In this document: positions 35,432 to 47,884 of the stretch, one piece after another
How the letters are laid out: every line of letters begins with the position of its first letter
How positions within the stretch are numbered: position 1 is the stretch's first letter
From: Procambarus clarkii
Lineage: Eukaryota > Arthropoda > Malacostraca > Decapoda > Cambaridae
Assembly (NCBI RefSeq): GCF_040958095.1
Contig: NC_091156.1
Coordinates: 19,672,702 to 19,736,701 of the forward strand
Direction: 5' to 3'
DNA length: 64,000 nucleotides
Program-made: the position numbers and the translations under genes
The notes under the pieces: model-generated
Databases searched by the model: none
Told to the model about the DNA's origin: nothing
Seen by the model: the letters and a program-made list of their open reading frames with translations, nothing else

Positions 35432-35747
35432 GACACGGCGCCTCGCAGTTGAGTGGACAGCTCTTCGGATTCGTAGTCATGAAGTTCCGGGTTCGATCCC
35501 CGTTTGAGGCAGAGACAAATGGACAAAATGTTTCTTTCACCCTAATGCCCCTGTTACCTAGCAGTAAATAGGTACCTGGGAGTTAGACAGCTGTTACAGG
35601 CTGCTTCCTGGGAGGGGGGTGTATGTGAAAAAAAAGTTTGTTAGTAACAGTTGATTGATTGACAGTTGAGAGGCGGGCCGAAAGAGCAGGGCTCAACCCC
35701 CGCAAGCACAACTAGGTGAATACATCTAGGTAAATACAGTCACGTGT
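35432..35747 (+). mobile_element. tRNA-derived SINE, family B
   Basis: tRNA-like head with GAGTGGACAGCTCTTCGGAT and a perfect B box in CCGGGTTCGATCCCCG. The central segment is at 35531-35612 (TTCACCCTAATGCCCCTG, AGCAGTAAATAGGTACCTGG, GAGTTAGACAGCTGTTACAG). The tail has GTTGATTGATTGACAGTTG, GAGGCGGGCCGAAAGAGC and CAACCCCCGCAAGCACAAC, ending GGTGAATACATCTAGG. This tail matches the 3' end of the LINE fragment at 56640-57195. Head and centre match family A, but the tail differs. Confidence 0.85.
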
Positions 35748-36562
35748 TTTCAAGTTGGAACATAAAATACCTCTAGGGGCCAGTGACCAGTCTGTTCTAG
35801 TCTTTGACTACATGATGGAACTCAAACTTGTGACGAAGGGACAAGAGGTCTGGGAAAGGAGAGTTGATTACAAGAAAGGGGACTACAGGAGGATAAAGGA
35901 CTATCTGGGAGAAGTGCAGTGGGAGGAAGAACTTAGAGGAAAAAACAGTCCAAGATATGATGGACCTAGTCACATGGAAATGCAAGAAGGCCGAAGAGAG
36001 ATTTATTCCAACAGCAACGGAAAAAAGTAAGAGGGGAATATAATAACCCATGGTTTAATAGACAGTGTCAGGAAGCAAAACTGAGAAGCAGGAGGGAGTG
36101 GAGGAAGTACAGAAAACAAAGGACAGAGGACAACAGGATCAGATGCAACAGAGCTAGGAATGATTACATTAACATAAGACGAACATCGGAACGAAATTAT
36201 GAGAAACGATATTGCGATCAAAGCGAAAAAGCAACCTAAATTACTTCACAGCCATATAAGAAGGAAGATGTCGGTAAACGACCAAATGACAAGACTAAGG
36301 AAAACAGAGGGAGCATGTAAAGAAAGTGACAAGGAAATCTGCGAGGCACTGAATGCCAGTTTCCATGGAGTGTTCACAACCGAGCCTGAGCAGCTCCCAT
36401 TGTTAGAAGAGATTACCCTAGATGAAAGACTATCAGATATAGAGGTGACAGCAGAGGAGGTAATGAAACAGTTGACAACACTGGATGCAACTAAAGCAGT
36501 TGGACCAGACAAAGTATCACCGTGGATACTAAAAGAGGCAGCGCAGGCCCGAACTGGATAGG
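35748..36562 (+). mobile_element. LINE family B fragment (endonuclease end and EN-RT linker)
   Basis: Plus-strand frames contain PLGASDQSVLVFDY (end of endonuclease), a charged linker with NDYINIRRTSERNYE at about 36155-36200 and AIKAKKQPKLLHSHIRRKMS. They continue with TAEEVMKQLTTLDATKAVGP and DKVSPWILKEAAQA, the usual start of the RT domain. A frameshift lies between about 36000 and 36200. The fragment stops at the first RT motif and then loses similarity. It abuts the SINE family B copy. Confidence 0.8.
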
Positions 36563-36599
36563 TTAGGTCATAACAATTCAATTGTCTGTTATAATTACA

Positions 36600-37165
36600 C
36601 AAGAATGGAAGCCGGCGTTGCCCGGGTCTCTCTCTGAACATGCAGTATTACGTTAAGCTGACAATCGACTGAAAAACAAATTCCCTAACAAAAAAACATT
36701 TTAGGCAGTGAGTCGCTGGTGGTTGCAATGAAATTTGACACTGCCTAAAGAGGGGTCATTAGCACTGTTCGCAGCCCGCTTATGACAGTCCCAAACTACT
36801 CATTAATCACCCACCTTAGTGATTAAGTCATCTCCAGCCTTGGACAAACGTGTTATTGTATATAGGAAAAATAAACGTGAACATATCTATATTATGAGCA
36901 AGTCTGGTTTGTGTCCACAGTTGGAGGACAGAGGCTTGGTGCTAGCCCCGCTCAAATTTGTAGGGAAGGTAGTGTGGGGTACGGGACGGACATAGGCTAG
37001 TCGGGGTAGGTCTAAGTTAAATCATTTACGTAATATAGTGTGTAATTCAACACTTCCTGAGCGATTTTCATGAAGTCAAAGTAGTCCGGAATGAAAGCGG
37101 GCATGTGATGTCCGTAGAGTGTGATGTCCGTAGAGTGTGATATTAATCAGCCATTTACTCGCAAT
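36600..37165 (-). repeat. Dispersed repeat containing GCCGGCGTTGCCCGGGTCTC
   Basis: The GTTGCCCGGGTC motif is the inverse of GACCCGGGCAACGCCGGGTA at about 44160-44180 and resembles 38010-38040. The region 36950-37150 (GGGGTAGGTCTAAGTTAAAT, GCGATTTTCATGAAGTC, GTGATGTCCGTAGAG) recurs, interrupted, at 42640-42900. The element class is unknown. Confidence 0.5.
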
Positions 37166-38060
37166 TTCTTAATATATTTTCTGAGAGAAGGGGAAGATGG
37201 GGAAGAGAGGGTAGGAGAAGCAGAACGGAGAAGGGAACCAAAGTGGTGGGGGAGGAAAGGCGGATAAGAGACCCATGCAATTATCGCAGACCTTCTTAAC
37301 AATGCATTTTCTCAGAGAGGAAAGGGGGGGCCCCTTAGGGGATGGGGACAAAGGGGTCAAGGGGAGAAGAGGGGGATGAATTGTGGGGTGAGAGGAGAGA
37401 GAGAGAGTCCTCCGATCACCGCCGGGTAAATCTATATCCATAAAATTATAATGTTTAAAATTGAGGATTTGTTTTCTGTTGAGTTTGGGTGCCTTCTTTA
37501 GTGGCTTAATTTCTGCTGAGTTTGAGAGTGTGGGGGGGGGGGGTGGAGAGGGAGGGAGAAGAGGAGAGGGAGGGGGCAGAGGAGAGGGAGGGGGAAGAGG
37601 AGAGGGGGAGGAGTGGAGGAGAGGGAGGGGGCGGAGGAGAGGGAGGGAGTGGAGGAGGGGGGGAGGGAGTGGAGGAGGGGGGGGAGGGAGAGGAGGAGAG
37701 GGGGAGGGGTGGAGGAGAGGGGGAGGGGTGGAGGAGAGGGGGAGGGGTGGAGGAGAGGGAGGGGGCAGAGGAGAGGGAGGGGGGTTGGAGAAGAGGGAAT
37801 TAGAGGGAGAAAATGAAAGAGGTAACGAGAAAGAGGGCGTTACAGGAAAGGCGAAGATGGTGGGAGATAAAGGAAGAGAGTGGCGATAATGGAAGATAAG
37901 AGAAAGCTAGAGAGTGGGAATAGATAAGAGAGGGGGATAGTAGGGATATTGGGAGCGAGGGCGGAGAGGGGAGAAAGTGAGAGAGAGAGGGGAAGAGCGG
38001 TGAGAGGGAGACCCGGGCCCTGCCGGCGACCCCATCTAGTGATAATAAACATGAGATATC
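37166..38060. repeat. G/A-rich low-complexity block
   Basis: Long purine tract (GGGAGGGGGAGGAGAGG-like, densest 37530-37800), ending in GACCCGGGCCCTGCCGGCGA and CCCCATCTAGTGATAAT. A similar purine or pyrimidine tract plus ending is seen at 43965-44195 and 58400-58660. The open frames (Gly/Glu/Arg-rich) are compositional. Confidence 0.75.
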
Positions 38061-38136
38061 TTGAGGTAAAGACTTGTATTATACCAAGAAGCTTCAGAAT
38101 AATTATAATGGGTAATATAAGGAGAAGGAGTAACCC

Positions 38137-38200
38137 TTGAGCACGGGTGTTGAGCACGGGGTGTTGAGCACGGGGTGTTGAGCACGGGGTGTTGAGCACA
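38137..38200. repeat. 14-bp tandem repeat (4-5 copies)
   Basis: Copies of GTTGAGCACGGGGT. Confidence 0.9.
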
Positions 38201-38209
38201 CACGCTCTC

Positions 38210-38396
38210 GGGAAGGAAAGGGAACTATCAGGGAAAAAGCGCCAAGCCATTACGACTATATAGCACTGGGAAGGGGTCATGATAAGGATTTGGGATGGGA
38301 CGGGGGAAAGGAATGGTGCCCAACCACTTGGACGGTCGGGGATTGAACGCCGACCTGCATGAAGCGAGACCGTCGCTCTACCGTCCACCCCAAGTC
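38210..38396 (-). mobile_element. tRNA-derived SINE, family D
   Basis: Minus-strand copy of the 8552-8733 family (CTCGCTTCATGCAGGTCGGC, GTTCAATCCCCGACC, CAAATCCTTATCATGACCCC). Confidence 0.8.
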
Positions 38397-38431
38397 GGTG
38401 GACCAGGCTCTCGGGAACAATTCCTCCGTAG

Positions 38432-38606
38432 TAAGACGTTCAAAGTTATGCCTTACTGACGCATATTAAGACGTTCAAAGTTATGCCTTACTGACGCATA
38501 TTAAGACGTTCAAAGTTATGCCTTACTGACGCATATTAAGACGTTCAAAGTTATGCCTTACTGACGCATATTAAGACGTTCAAAGTTATGCCTTACTGAC
38601 GCATAT
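38432..38606. repeat. 35-bp tandem repeat (5 copies)
   Basis: Identical or nearly identical units containing TAAGACGTTCAAAGTTATGC. Confidence 0.95.
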
Positions 38607-38692
38607 TTTAAGCATAAGAATAAGCACACATATACACAGGAGTACATGGCATGTATATAGTGAGAGAGCATACGGAACATAATAATCATTCA

Positions 38693-38886
38693 TTGTGTCG
38701 GGGACAGGAAGCCAGAGTGTATTCATACACGTTAGGCTTATATCGAGGTCTGACGGCTAGTTGAACAGAGACATTAACTGAAAGGAAATGTACCCAACCA
38801 TTTCTATCTCGCCCGGGATTCGAACCCTGAATTCTCGATTGTGCGTCGAGAACGAACCCGACCTGGACTGTACCACCTGGACAATA
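38693..38886 (-). mobile_element. tRNA-derived SINE, family C, central segment partly deleted
   Basis: Same head (GGTGGTACAGTCCAGGTCGG, GGGTTCGAATCCCGGGCGAG) and tail (CTCGATATAAGCCTAACGTG, CCCCGACACAATG) as 26668-26908. Only the left part of the central segment is kept. Confidence 0.75.
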
Positions 38887-38904
38887 ACATGCATAATTAA
38901 CATG

Positions 38905-39097
38905 CACGCAGCCCAACCTCTTGGGCTGGACGGTAGAGCGACAGTCTCGCTTCATGCAGGTCGGCGTTCAATCCCCAACCAAGTGGTTGGGCACCATTCC
39001 TTCCCCCCGTCCCATTCCAAATCCTTATCCTGACCCCTTCCCAGTGCTATAAAGTCGTAACGGCCTGGCGCTTTCCCCCCAACAGTTCCCTCCCCTA
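38905..39097 (+). mobile_element. tRNA-derived SINE, family D
   Basis: Plus-strand copy: GGGCTGGACGGTAGAGCGAC, CGCTTCATGCAGGTCGGCGT, GTGGTTGGGCACCATTCC and CCAAATCCTTATCCTGACCC. It sits 18 bp from the family C SINE. Confidence 0.8.
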
Positions 39098-39099
39098 AC

Positions 39100-39225
39100 A
39101 TGCAGGCAGGACCAACCCCGTGGTTGTGATCAATATAGAGAGGATGGAAGCCGCGGCGTCGCAAGCGGACCAACCCCGTGGTTGTGATCAATATAGAGAG
39201 GATGGAAGCCCCGGCGAGGCAAGCG
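39100..39225. repeat. 58-bp tandem duplication
   Basis: Two copies containing ACCAACCCCGTGGTTGTGAT and AGAGAGGATGGAAGCC (starts 39111 and 39169). Confidence 0.85.
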
Positions 39226-39299
39226 GATGCAGAGTGTAAAAAACAAGTTGATATTATCTGAGGTTAAGCAACTGGCAAGAGATAAACATGGGTCGTGAC

Positions 39300-40740
39300 A
39301 TTAAGGAAAATTTCGTTATAATGTTATATTGGTGACAGTCACAGTTGCTGGACCACTATGACATGGCATTAGATGCTATGGAGGCAAGCAAAACGCTGAT
39401 GTAATTTACACAGATTTCGCAGAAGCCTTCGACAAATGTGACCATGGCGTTATTGCACATAAAATGCGTTCAAAAGGAATTACCTGAAAAATGGGCAGAT
39501 GGATCTACAATTTCCTGACTAACAGAACCCAATGTGTAATAGTCAACGAAAAAAATCCGGTTCATCAACCGTGAGGAGCTCAGTCCCCCAGGGTACTGTG
39601 CTTGCTCCAGTACTTTTCCTCATCCTCATATCGAACACCTTGTCTATACATCCTCGTATACACAAGGACACAATCTATAGTACCTTATCATCCTTTACAG
39701 ATTACTCTAGGATTTTCACGAGAGTAGACAAGAGGACATGGCAAACCTCCAGATATAAATCATGTCTTTCAATGGGCTACAGAAAATAATATAATATTTA
39801 ATGAAGTTCCAGCACTTAAGCTATGGAAAAAATTAAAATATGAAAACGGAAACCACGTAAAAACCCGCAGTCAAATAATACCATAGACCGTAAAAGCAAT
39901 ATAAAGTATTTGAGTACTCTGTAATGCTTTTTGCGCTACCGCTCACAGGATGAGTATGGTGTGCACAATGAATTAGCCGCCTCCGGCGGCAACAATAAAA
40001 AAAAATCATGTCGGAAGACCTTACCTTTACAAAACACAATAAAGTTGCCGTCACAACTGCAAGAAAAATGACAGGTTGGATAACAAGAACCTTTCACACT
40101 GGAGATGCTATACCGATGATGATACTTTTCAAGACGCTAGTGCTCTCTAGAGTGGAGTACTGCTGCACAATGACAGCCCCTTTCAAAGTTGGAGAAATTG
40201 CTGACCTGGAGAGCGTGCAGAGATCCTTTACTGCTAGAATCCACTCAGTAAAACATTTAAACTATTGGGACCGACTAAAGAGCCTAAATCTGTACTCCCT
40301 TGAGCGCAGGCGGGAGAGATACATAATAATCTACACGTGAAAAATAGTAGAGGAGCTGGTCCCAAACCTGCACACAGAAATAACATCACATGAGACCAGA
40401 AGACATGGCAGGATGTGCAGAATACCCCCGTTGAAGAGCAGAGGTGCAACAGGTACTCAGAGAGAACTCTATCAACATCAGAGGCCAGAGACTGCTCAAC
40501 ACGCTTCCACTACACATAAGGGACATAACTGGCCGACCCCTCACAGTGTTCAAGAGAGAACTGGATAAGTACCTCCAAAGGATACCTGATCAACCAGGCT
40601 GTGACTCATACGTCAGGCTGCGAGCAGCCGCGTCCAACAGCCTGGTTGACTAGTCCAGCAACCAGGAGGCCTGATCAGAGACCGGGCCGTGGGAACCTTA
40701 ACCCCCGGAATCCACGCAAAGTAACCACAAGGTTTGTGTG
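39300..40740 (+). mobile_element. LINE family A fragment (RT core to 3' end), decayed
   Basis: Plus strand: a region like IYTDFAEAFDKCDHG (about 39400-39440, motif A), then SSVPQGTVLAPVLFLILI (39570-39630). A degenerate stretch follows, then RT C-terminal frames at 40008-40340 (TFTKHNKVAVTTARKMTGW, LSRVEYCCT, LESVQRSFTARIHSV, RLKSLNLYSLERRRERY) and 40444-40653 (GQRLLNTLPLHIRDITG, FKRELDKYLQRIPDQPG). The 3' untranslated end (40650-40740) contains GGAGGCCTGATCAGAGACCG and is shared with SINE family A tails. Frameshifts and stops make it inactive. Confidence 0.8.
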
Positions 40741-41394
40741 TCTGATATCGCAAAGAGTGACAGATACCACCTGCTGAGGTAGCTCTGATAGCCTATCACG
40801 TTTACTCCATTTCATTTTACTGTGACACTCATTTATAAACTGTTGCCAATGTTTACTCTTTGAAACTTGAATAAATACAAAAATTATGGCTTACCTGGAT
40901 ATCTGGTAGGAGTTAACCCTCAAAAACTCCATCTGTAAGTCAACACGAAGCTCCTCCGTCCAGAGTAAAATGGCAATCTGCCCGGTCTTGCCCCATCACT
41001 CGCCCCTTGATACCAGATCTCTCATCAGTCCTGGTCAAAACTCTATCATTACTCATTTTTAACTTTACTCTCTTAGTAGGTTATATAAATGAGTCCTTCA
41101 CAATTTTTTTCCTTCACAAAACATTCCCATACAATGTATAAGTACTCCGCAATAAATCTCCAACTCTAGGTACTAGTTTCCATGGCGGAGTGATAACAGC
41201 AACACACGACCTCCCAGCTGCCAGCTGTAGGTTTTTTCAGGAAATATATACTTTACTGCATTTATGTAGCTGTCTCTCCTTTAGCTAAATTGTTACAAAA
41301 CTTGTCTCCACCAAAATCTCTCTACACGAGACAGGGTTCGTAGCGTGCACCACCTGCTGAGGTAGACCTTCAACCTCAGATGGGCAGATGGGTT
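40741..41394. other. Intergenic, nothing recognised
   Basis: AT-rich sequence without supported genes. Confidence 0.45.
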
Positions 41395-41800
41395 CCCCCG
41401 AACACAAGATGCAACCCGTCCTCAGACCCAGTCCATTCCATCCAGCGGTCGACCCCAAAGACGCATTCATAAATGTTAACATGCTATTCAATCAAAATAG
41501 GAAATTTCTCAAATATAAATTAATATTGTTATGTATATTAGTATACTGCGCATAGTTAGGCATTGGTTATGTTAGTTTAGGTGTTTAGGTTCTGATTTGT
41601 AGTTCATGGGTGAAGCATTTATAGCGTTGTGGTTCGAACAAAAGTTGTCAGCGAATCACTTGTTCCGGAAGTGTTCGGACGTCATCTGTTGTGAGTCGTG
41701 TGTAAACCGTTTTTCATTCATAAACAGGGGGTTTGGCGGGTGCATGGAATCACTTTTGGCTCTCTGTTTGGAGGACGGGCTGGCAAGATGGGCTCGGGGT
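41395..41800 (-). repeat. Dispersed repeat F, inverted relative to 43210-43965
   Basis: Contains AAACAGGGGGTTTGGCGGGT, GTGGTTCGAACAAAAGTTGT and GACGCATTCATAAATG. All of these occur in reverse complement at 43210-43965. No coding capacity is recognised. Confidence 0.75.
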
Positions 41801-42269
41801 TCATGATAGCCAAATGTAAACTTTGTATAGTTCTCCAAAAGACTTTAGCTTAAAAATCCTTGTGGTAAGTACTTGACACTATATAATTATAGTTCTATAG
41901 ATGGCACTATAACCTTCCTGGTATTCACCCATATGACTTCATGGACCTCTTAATCAACTAATTAATACTAAATTACTCTATACAACATTGGAGGAGTTAC
42001 ATAATAGCTGACCCTTATTATATAACTATAATCTTCTATTAAATACGCTAAACAGAACTTTGAAGTTTATATGTTCACAAACTGTGTAACTACTTCATCA
42101 ATGATGCAATTTGCTCAGCTAAACCAATATTTGGGTTCAGTTCCTGGCATCATTATGTAAGTATGAGGGTGAATAATAAATGGGCCTCACTAAACAAAAA
42201 ATATGTCCACAGGCTGCATGAGGGTTCTATAATGAACCCACTAAGATAGTGTGACACAGTAATCTGCCC
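41801..42269. other. AT-rich spacer, nothing recognised
   Basis: No repeat or gene supported. Confidence 0.45.
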
Positions 42270-42577
42270 TTATCTTGAGGTTATCTTGTGGTTATCTTGA
42301 CGTTATCTTGGGGTTATCTTGAGGTTATCTTGAGATGATTTCAGGGATTAGGGTCCCCGCGGCCCGGTCCTCGACGAAACCTTCTTCTTGTTACATATCC
42401 CCAGGAAGCAGCCTGTAGCAGCTGTCTAACTCCCAGGTGCCTATTTACTGCTAGGTGAACAGGCGCATCAGGGTGAAAGAAACTACCCCTTTGTTTACGC
42501 CTCCGCCGGGGATTAAAACCCAGAACCTAAGGACTACGAATACCGAGCGCTGTCCACTCAGCCGTCAGGCCCCCATA
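42270..42577 (-). mobile_element. tRNA-derived SINE, family A, complete-looking
   Basis: Minus strand: head GACGGCTGAGTGGACAGCGC and degenerate B box CTGGGTTTTAATCCCC. The central segment (TTCACCCTGATGCGCCTG, CAGTAAATAGGCACCTGGGA, AGACAGCTGCTACAGGC) follows. The tail contains GTCGAGGACCGGGCCGCGG and ends in four to five AAGATAACCTC-like repeats (42270-42335). Confidence 0.85.
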
Positions 42578-42639
42578 TGCATGACATATTATGTCAATAT
42601 TGTAGTTTTTAGAGAATGTCTGTCTGTTCAAGGTTGGAG

Positions 42640-42900
42640 GGGGACAGTGTCTATGGCAGGGCCTCAGACATAAGCTGCTCGGGGTAGGCCTAAGTTAAAT
42701 GTTTAAAGAAATATCTCCTGTACTACGGGCTCACCATAGCCCGTGCTACTTGGAACTTTGTTCCAGGTAGCGAATCTTTAACAACAACAACATCTGTAAC
42801 CCGAGAGCGATTTTTATGAAGTCTGAAGATGAAACGGTATGAAATCGTTCATGTTGTGTCCGTAGAAGGGTTGAGGTTACTCCCGCCTTTTACCCGCGCA
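42640..42900. repeat. Second copy of the 36950-37150 repeat, split by an insertion
   Basis: GCTCGGGGTAGGCCTAAGTT (42675) and GCGATTTTTATGAAGTC (42808) flank a 75-bp insertion at 42718-42792. The flanking parts are continuous in the other copy. Confidence 0.65.
42718..42792 (+). mobile_element. Short retroelement 3' end with (AAC)n tail
   Basis: TACTACGGGCTCACCATAGC, CTACTTGGAACTTTGTTCC and AACAACAACAAC, the same end as 6768-6866. Its insertion into another repeat defines its boundaries and shows that pieces of about 75 bp can insert. Confidence 0.75.
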
Positions 42901-42902
42901 TT

Positions 42903-43070
42903 TATTTATTTTTATGTACTTATATACAAGAAGGTACATTGGGTTTGTGAGAGTACATAACATTTGTGTTTTTACACTCTTGCAAACCCACTTACAAGCA
43001 GAACGTTTCAGGCAGAGCATTTTTATTTATTTATTTATTTATTTTATTTATTTATTTACAAGAAATTATT
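42903..43070 (-). mobile_element. LINE family C 3' end with TATT-type tail
   Basis: Contains TATACAAGAAGGTACATTGG, GTGAGAGTACATAACATT and GCAGAACGTTTCAGGCAG, the minus-strand 3' end of the LINE at 49615-51185. (TTTA)n runs lie on both sides (42903 and 43020-43062), suggesting two nested or adjacent truncated copies. Confidence 0.7.
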
Positions 43071-43209
43071 ATTGGGGGTTAACAGAGAACATAGAAATGA
43101 AGTTGATTTTACATTTTCATTATATTTTCATCATTTACATTATATATAACTGGAAATGTCCTACCGGTTCAAGGTAGGGGGGGGGGATGGAAGGCAGCAG
43201 CCTCTCCTC

Positions 43210-43965
43210 ATAAACAAAGATTTAAAGTCCATTCCATGCACCTGCCAAACCCCCTGTTTATGAATGAAAAATGATTTGCACACGACTCACAACTGATGAA
43301 GTTCGAACACTTCCGGAATAAGTGCTTCACTGACGACTTTTGTTCGAACCACAACGCTGTAAATGCTTCACCCACGTCAGCCCGTCCTCCAAACAAAGAT
43401 CCAAAAGTGATTCCATGCATCCGCCAAACCCCCTGTTTATGAATGAAAAGCGGTTTACACACGACTCACAACTGCTGACGTTCGAACATATCCGGAACAA
43501 GTGTTTCACTGACGAATTTTGTTCGAATCACAACGCTATAAATGCTTCACCCACGTACTACAAATACAAATAATCACCAACAGAACCTAAACACCTAACC
43601 TAACCTAACCTATGCCTATATATGCACAATATGCTAATCTATTATAATATTAATTTATACTTGAGAAAATTCCCGTTTTGAATGAACAGCATATTAAAAT
43701 TTATGAATGCGTCTGTGGGGTTGACCGCTGGATGTAATGGACTTGAGTCGAGGACGGGTTGCCCACGTACTACAAATAATCGCCAACAGAACCTAAACAC
43801 CTAACCTAACCAGTGCATAAATATGTACAATATGCTAATATATAATAATACAAATGTATATCTGAGAAAATTCCTATTTTGAATGAACAGCTTGTTAAAA
43901 TTTTCGAATGCGTCTTTGGGTTCGATTGCTGGATGGAATGGACTTGATTTGAGGACGGGTTTAAG
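43210..43965 (+). repeat. Dispersed repeat F, two kinds of tandem unit
   Basis: Two copies of a unit of about 179 bp (43216-43394 and 43395-43556, with CCAAACCCCCTGTTTATGAA and CGACTCACAACTG). Then come two copies of a unit of about 206 bp (43556-43763 and 43766-43964, with GAACCTAAACACCTAACC and TTTTGAATGAACAGC). An inverted copy carrying both kinds lies at 41395-41800. Confidence 0.8.
43594..43612. repeat. Short telomere-like (CCTAA)n array
   Basis: Almost four copies of CCTAA, the complement of the arthropod telomere repeat TTAGG. A shorter run (CCTAACCTAACC) is at 43799-43810. Confidence 0.8.
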
Positions 43966-44195
43966 GGAGATGGAGAGAAAGGGACATGGAAGGAAAAAGA
44001 GGGAGAGAGAAAGGGCACGAAAGAATGGGGAAAGAGGGGTGGGACGAAAGGGGGAACAGAGATAGCTAGATAGAGAAATAGAGCTAGAGAGATAGCTAAG
44101 ATAGAAAGCTAGATATAGACAGAAATAGATACATATTGGTAGAAACAGAAAGACAGACAGACCCGGGCAACGCCGGGTACCCCATGCTATTATAT
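43966..44195. repeat. GA-rich tract ending in a GACCCGGGCAACGCCGGGTA motif
   Basis: Purine-rich and TAGA-rich simple sequence, then the motif at about 44160-44180 and CCCCATGCTATTATATAAAG. The same arrangement is seen at 37166-38060. Confidence 0.6.
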
Positions 44196-44342
44196 AAAGT
44201 CTAATAATGAACAAAGACCCAGTAGTATGTCACAGTAGTATGTCCTCTCATTGATTATATATTATATTTATTCTAAAATATTTGAAGATATCATCAAGGT
44301 TCATCCGGCATGATGACGGAGTCTGGTAGATGTTATCATCTT

Positions 44343-47010
<2,668 letters not shown>

Positions 47011-47099
47011 CCTTAGCAAGCTTCATGTGGGGTTGGGAATGGTAAGCTTCATGTATATTTACACACAAAATAATCCAATAAATGGCTTCAAGAGTTTAA

Positions 47100-47850
47100 C
47101 TCAAGAAAGTGTACAGTAATGAAAATAGGTGCAGGGAGCAGGAGCAGATACACTGTGCCAATTGGGGGATGAAATCGTTCAAGAATCAGGTAGAAAGAAA
47201 GATCGTGGGGCTGATATCACAACGAACTTGTCTCCTGAAGCCCATGTCAAAATGATATCACCTGTGGCACTTACTAAGTTAACCAACGGAAGAACTGCCT
47301 TTAGAAACTTGCGTAAGAAATAATTCTGAGCCTTTATTATCACAAACATCAGACCAATCCTGGAATATGCAGCTCCGGCGTGGAGTCTCTATTTAATGAA
47401 ACACAAGATGAAGCAAGAGAAGTTTGAGAGTTATGCTACAAGAGTAGATAAGAGGAATAAGCAACGAGGAGAGGCTACAGGAATTAAGCCTCACGTCACT
47501 GGAAAACAGAAGAATTATGAGAGACATAATTACAACAAATTTCTCAGAAGAATTGACGGAACAGAGACCAAATATTTGGTATAGGTGGTACTCACCCAAG
47601 GGGGCACAGATGGAAACTTAGTACCCAAATGAGCCACAGAGACATTAGAAAGATTTGTTCCATTGTCATAGTAATAAATAAATGGAATACATTAGGAAGA
47701 GTATGGTGGAGGCAGTCTCATAAACACTCAATAAAGATATGATAAAGCCCAAAAGGTTCAGTAACTTGTAAACCAGTTGATTGGCAGTTCAGGGGCGGAA
47801 TCAAAGAGCCGAAGTTCATCCTCTCCTCCCCCCCTCCCCATCACTGCCTG
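47100..47850 (+). mobile_element. LINE family B fragment (RT C-terminus and 3' end), decayed
   Basis: Frames include GDEIVQESGRKKDRGADIT, NLSPEAHVKMISPVALTKL and IRPILEYAAPAWSLYLMKHK. The last is almost identical to PILEYAAPAWSPYLVKHKT in the copy at 56640-57195. Later parts resemble the RGHRWKLSTQMSHRD end. The 3' part has CCAGTTGATTGGCAGTTCAG. Many frameshifts. Confidence 0.75.
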
Positions 47851-47884
47851 CAAGCAAAAGAGGGTTAAGCAATGAGGATAGGTT

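Noticed and set aside
37461..37889. Gly/Glu/Arg-rich 142-codon frame resembling an RGG protein
   Set aside because: It coincides with a purine-only tract and the frame is a by-product of composition.
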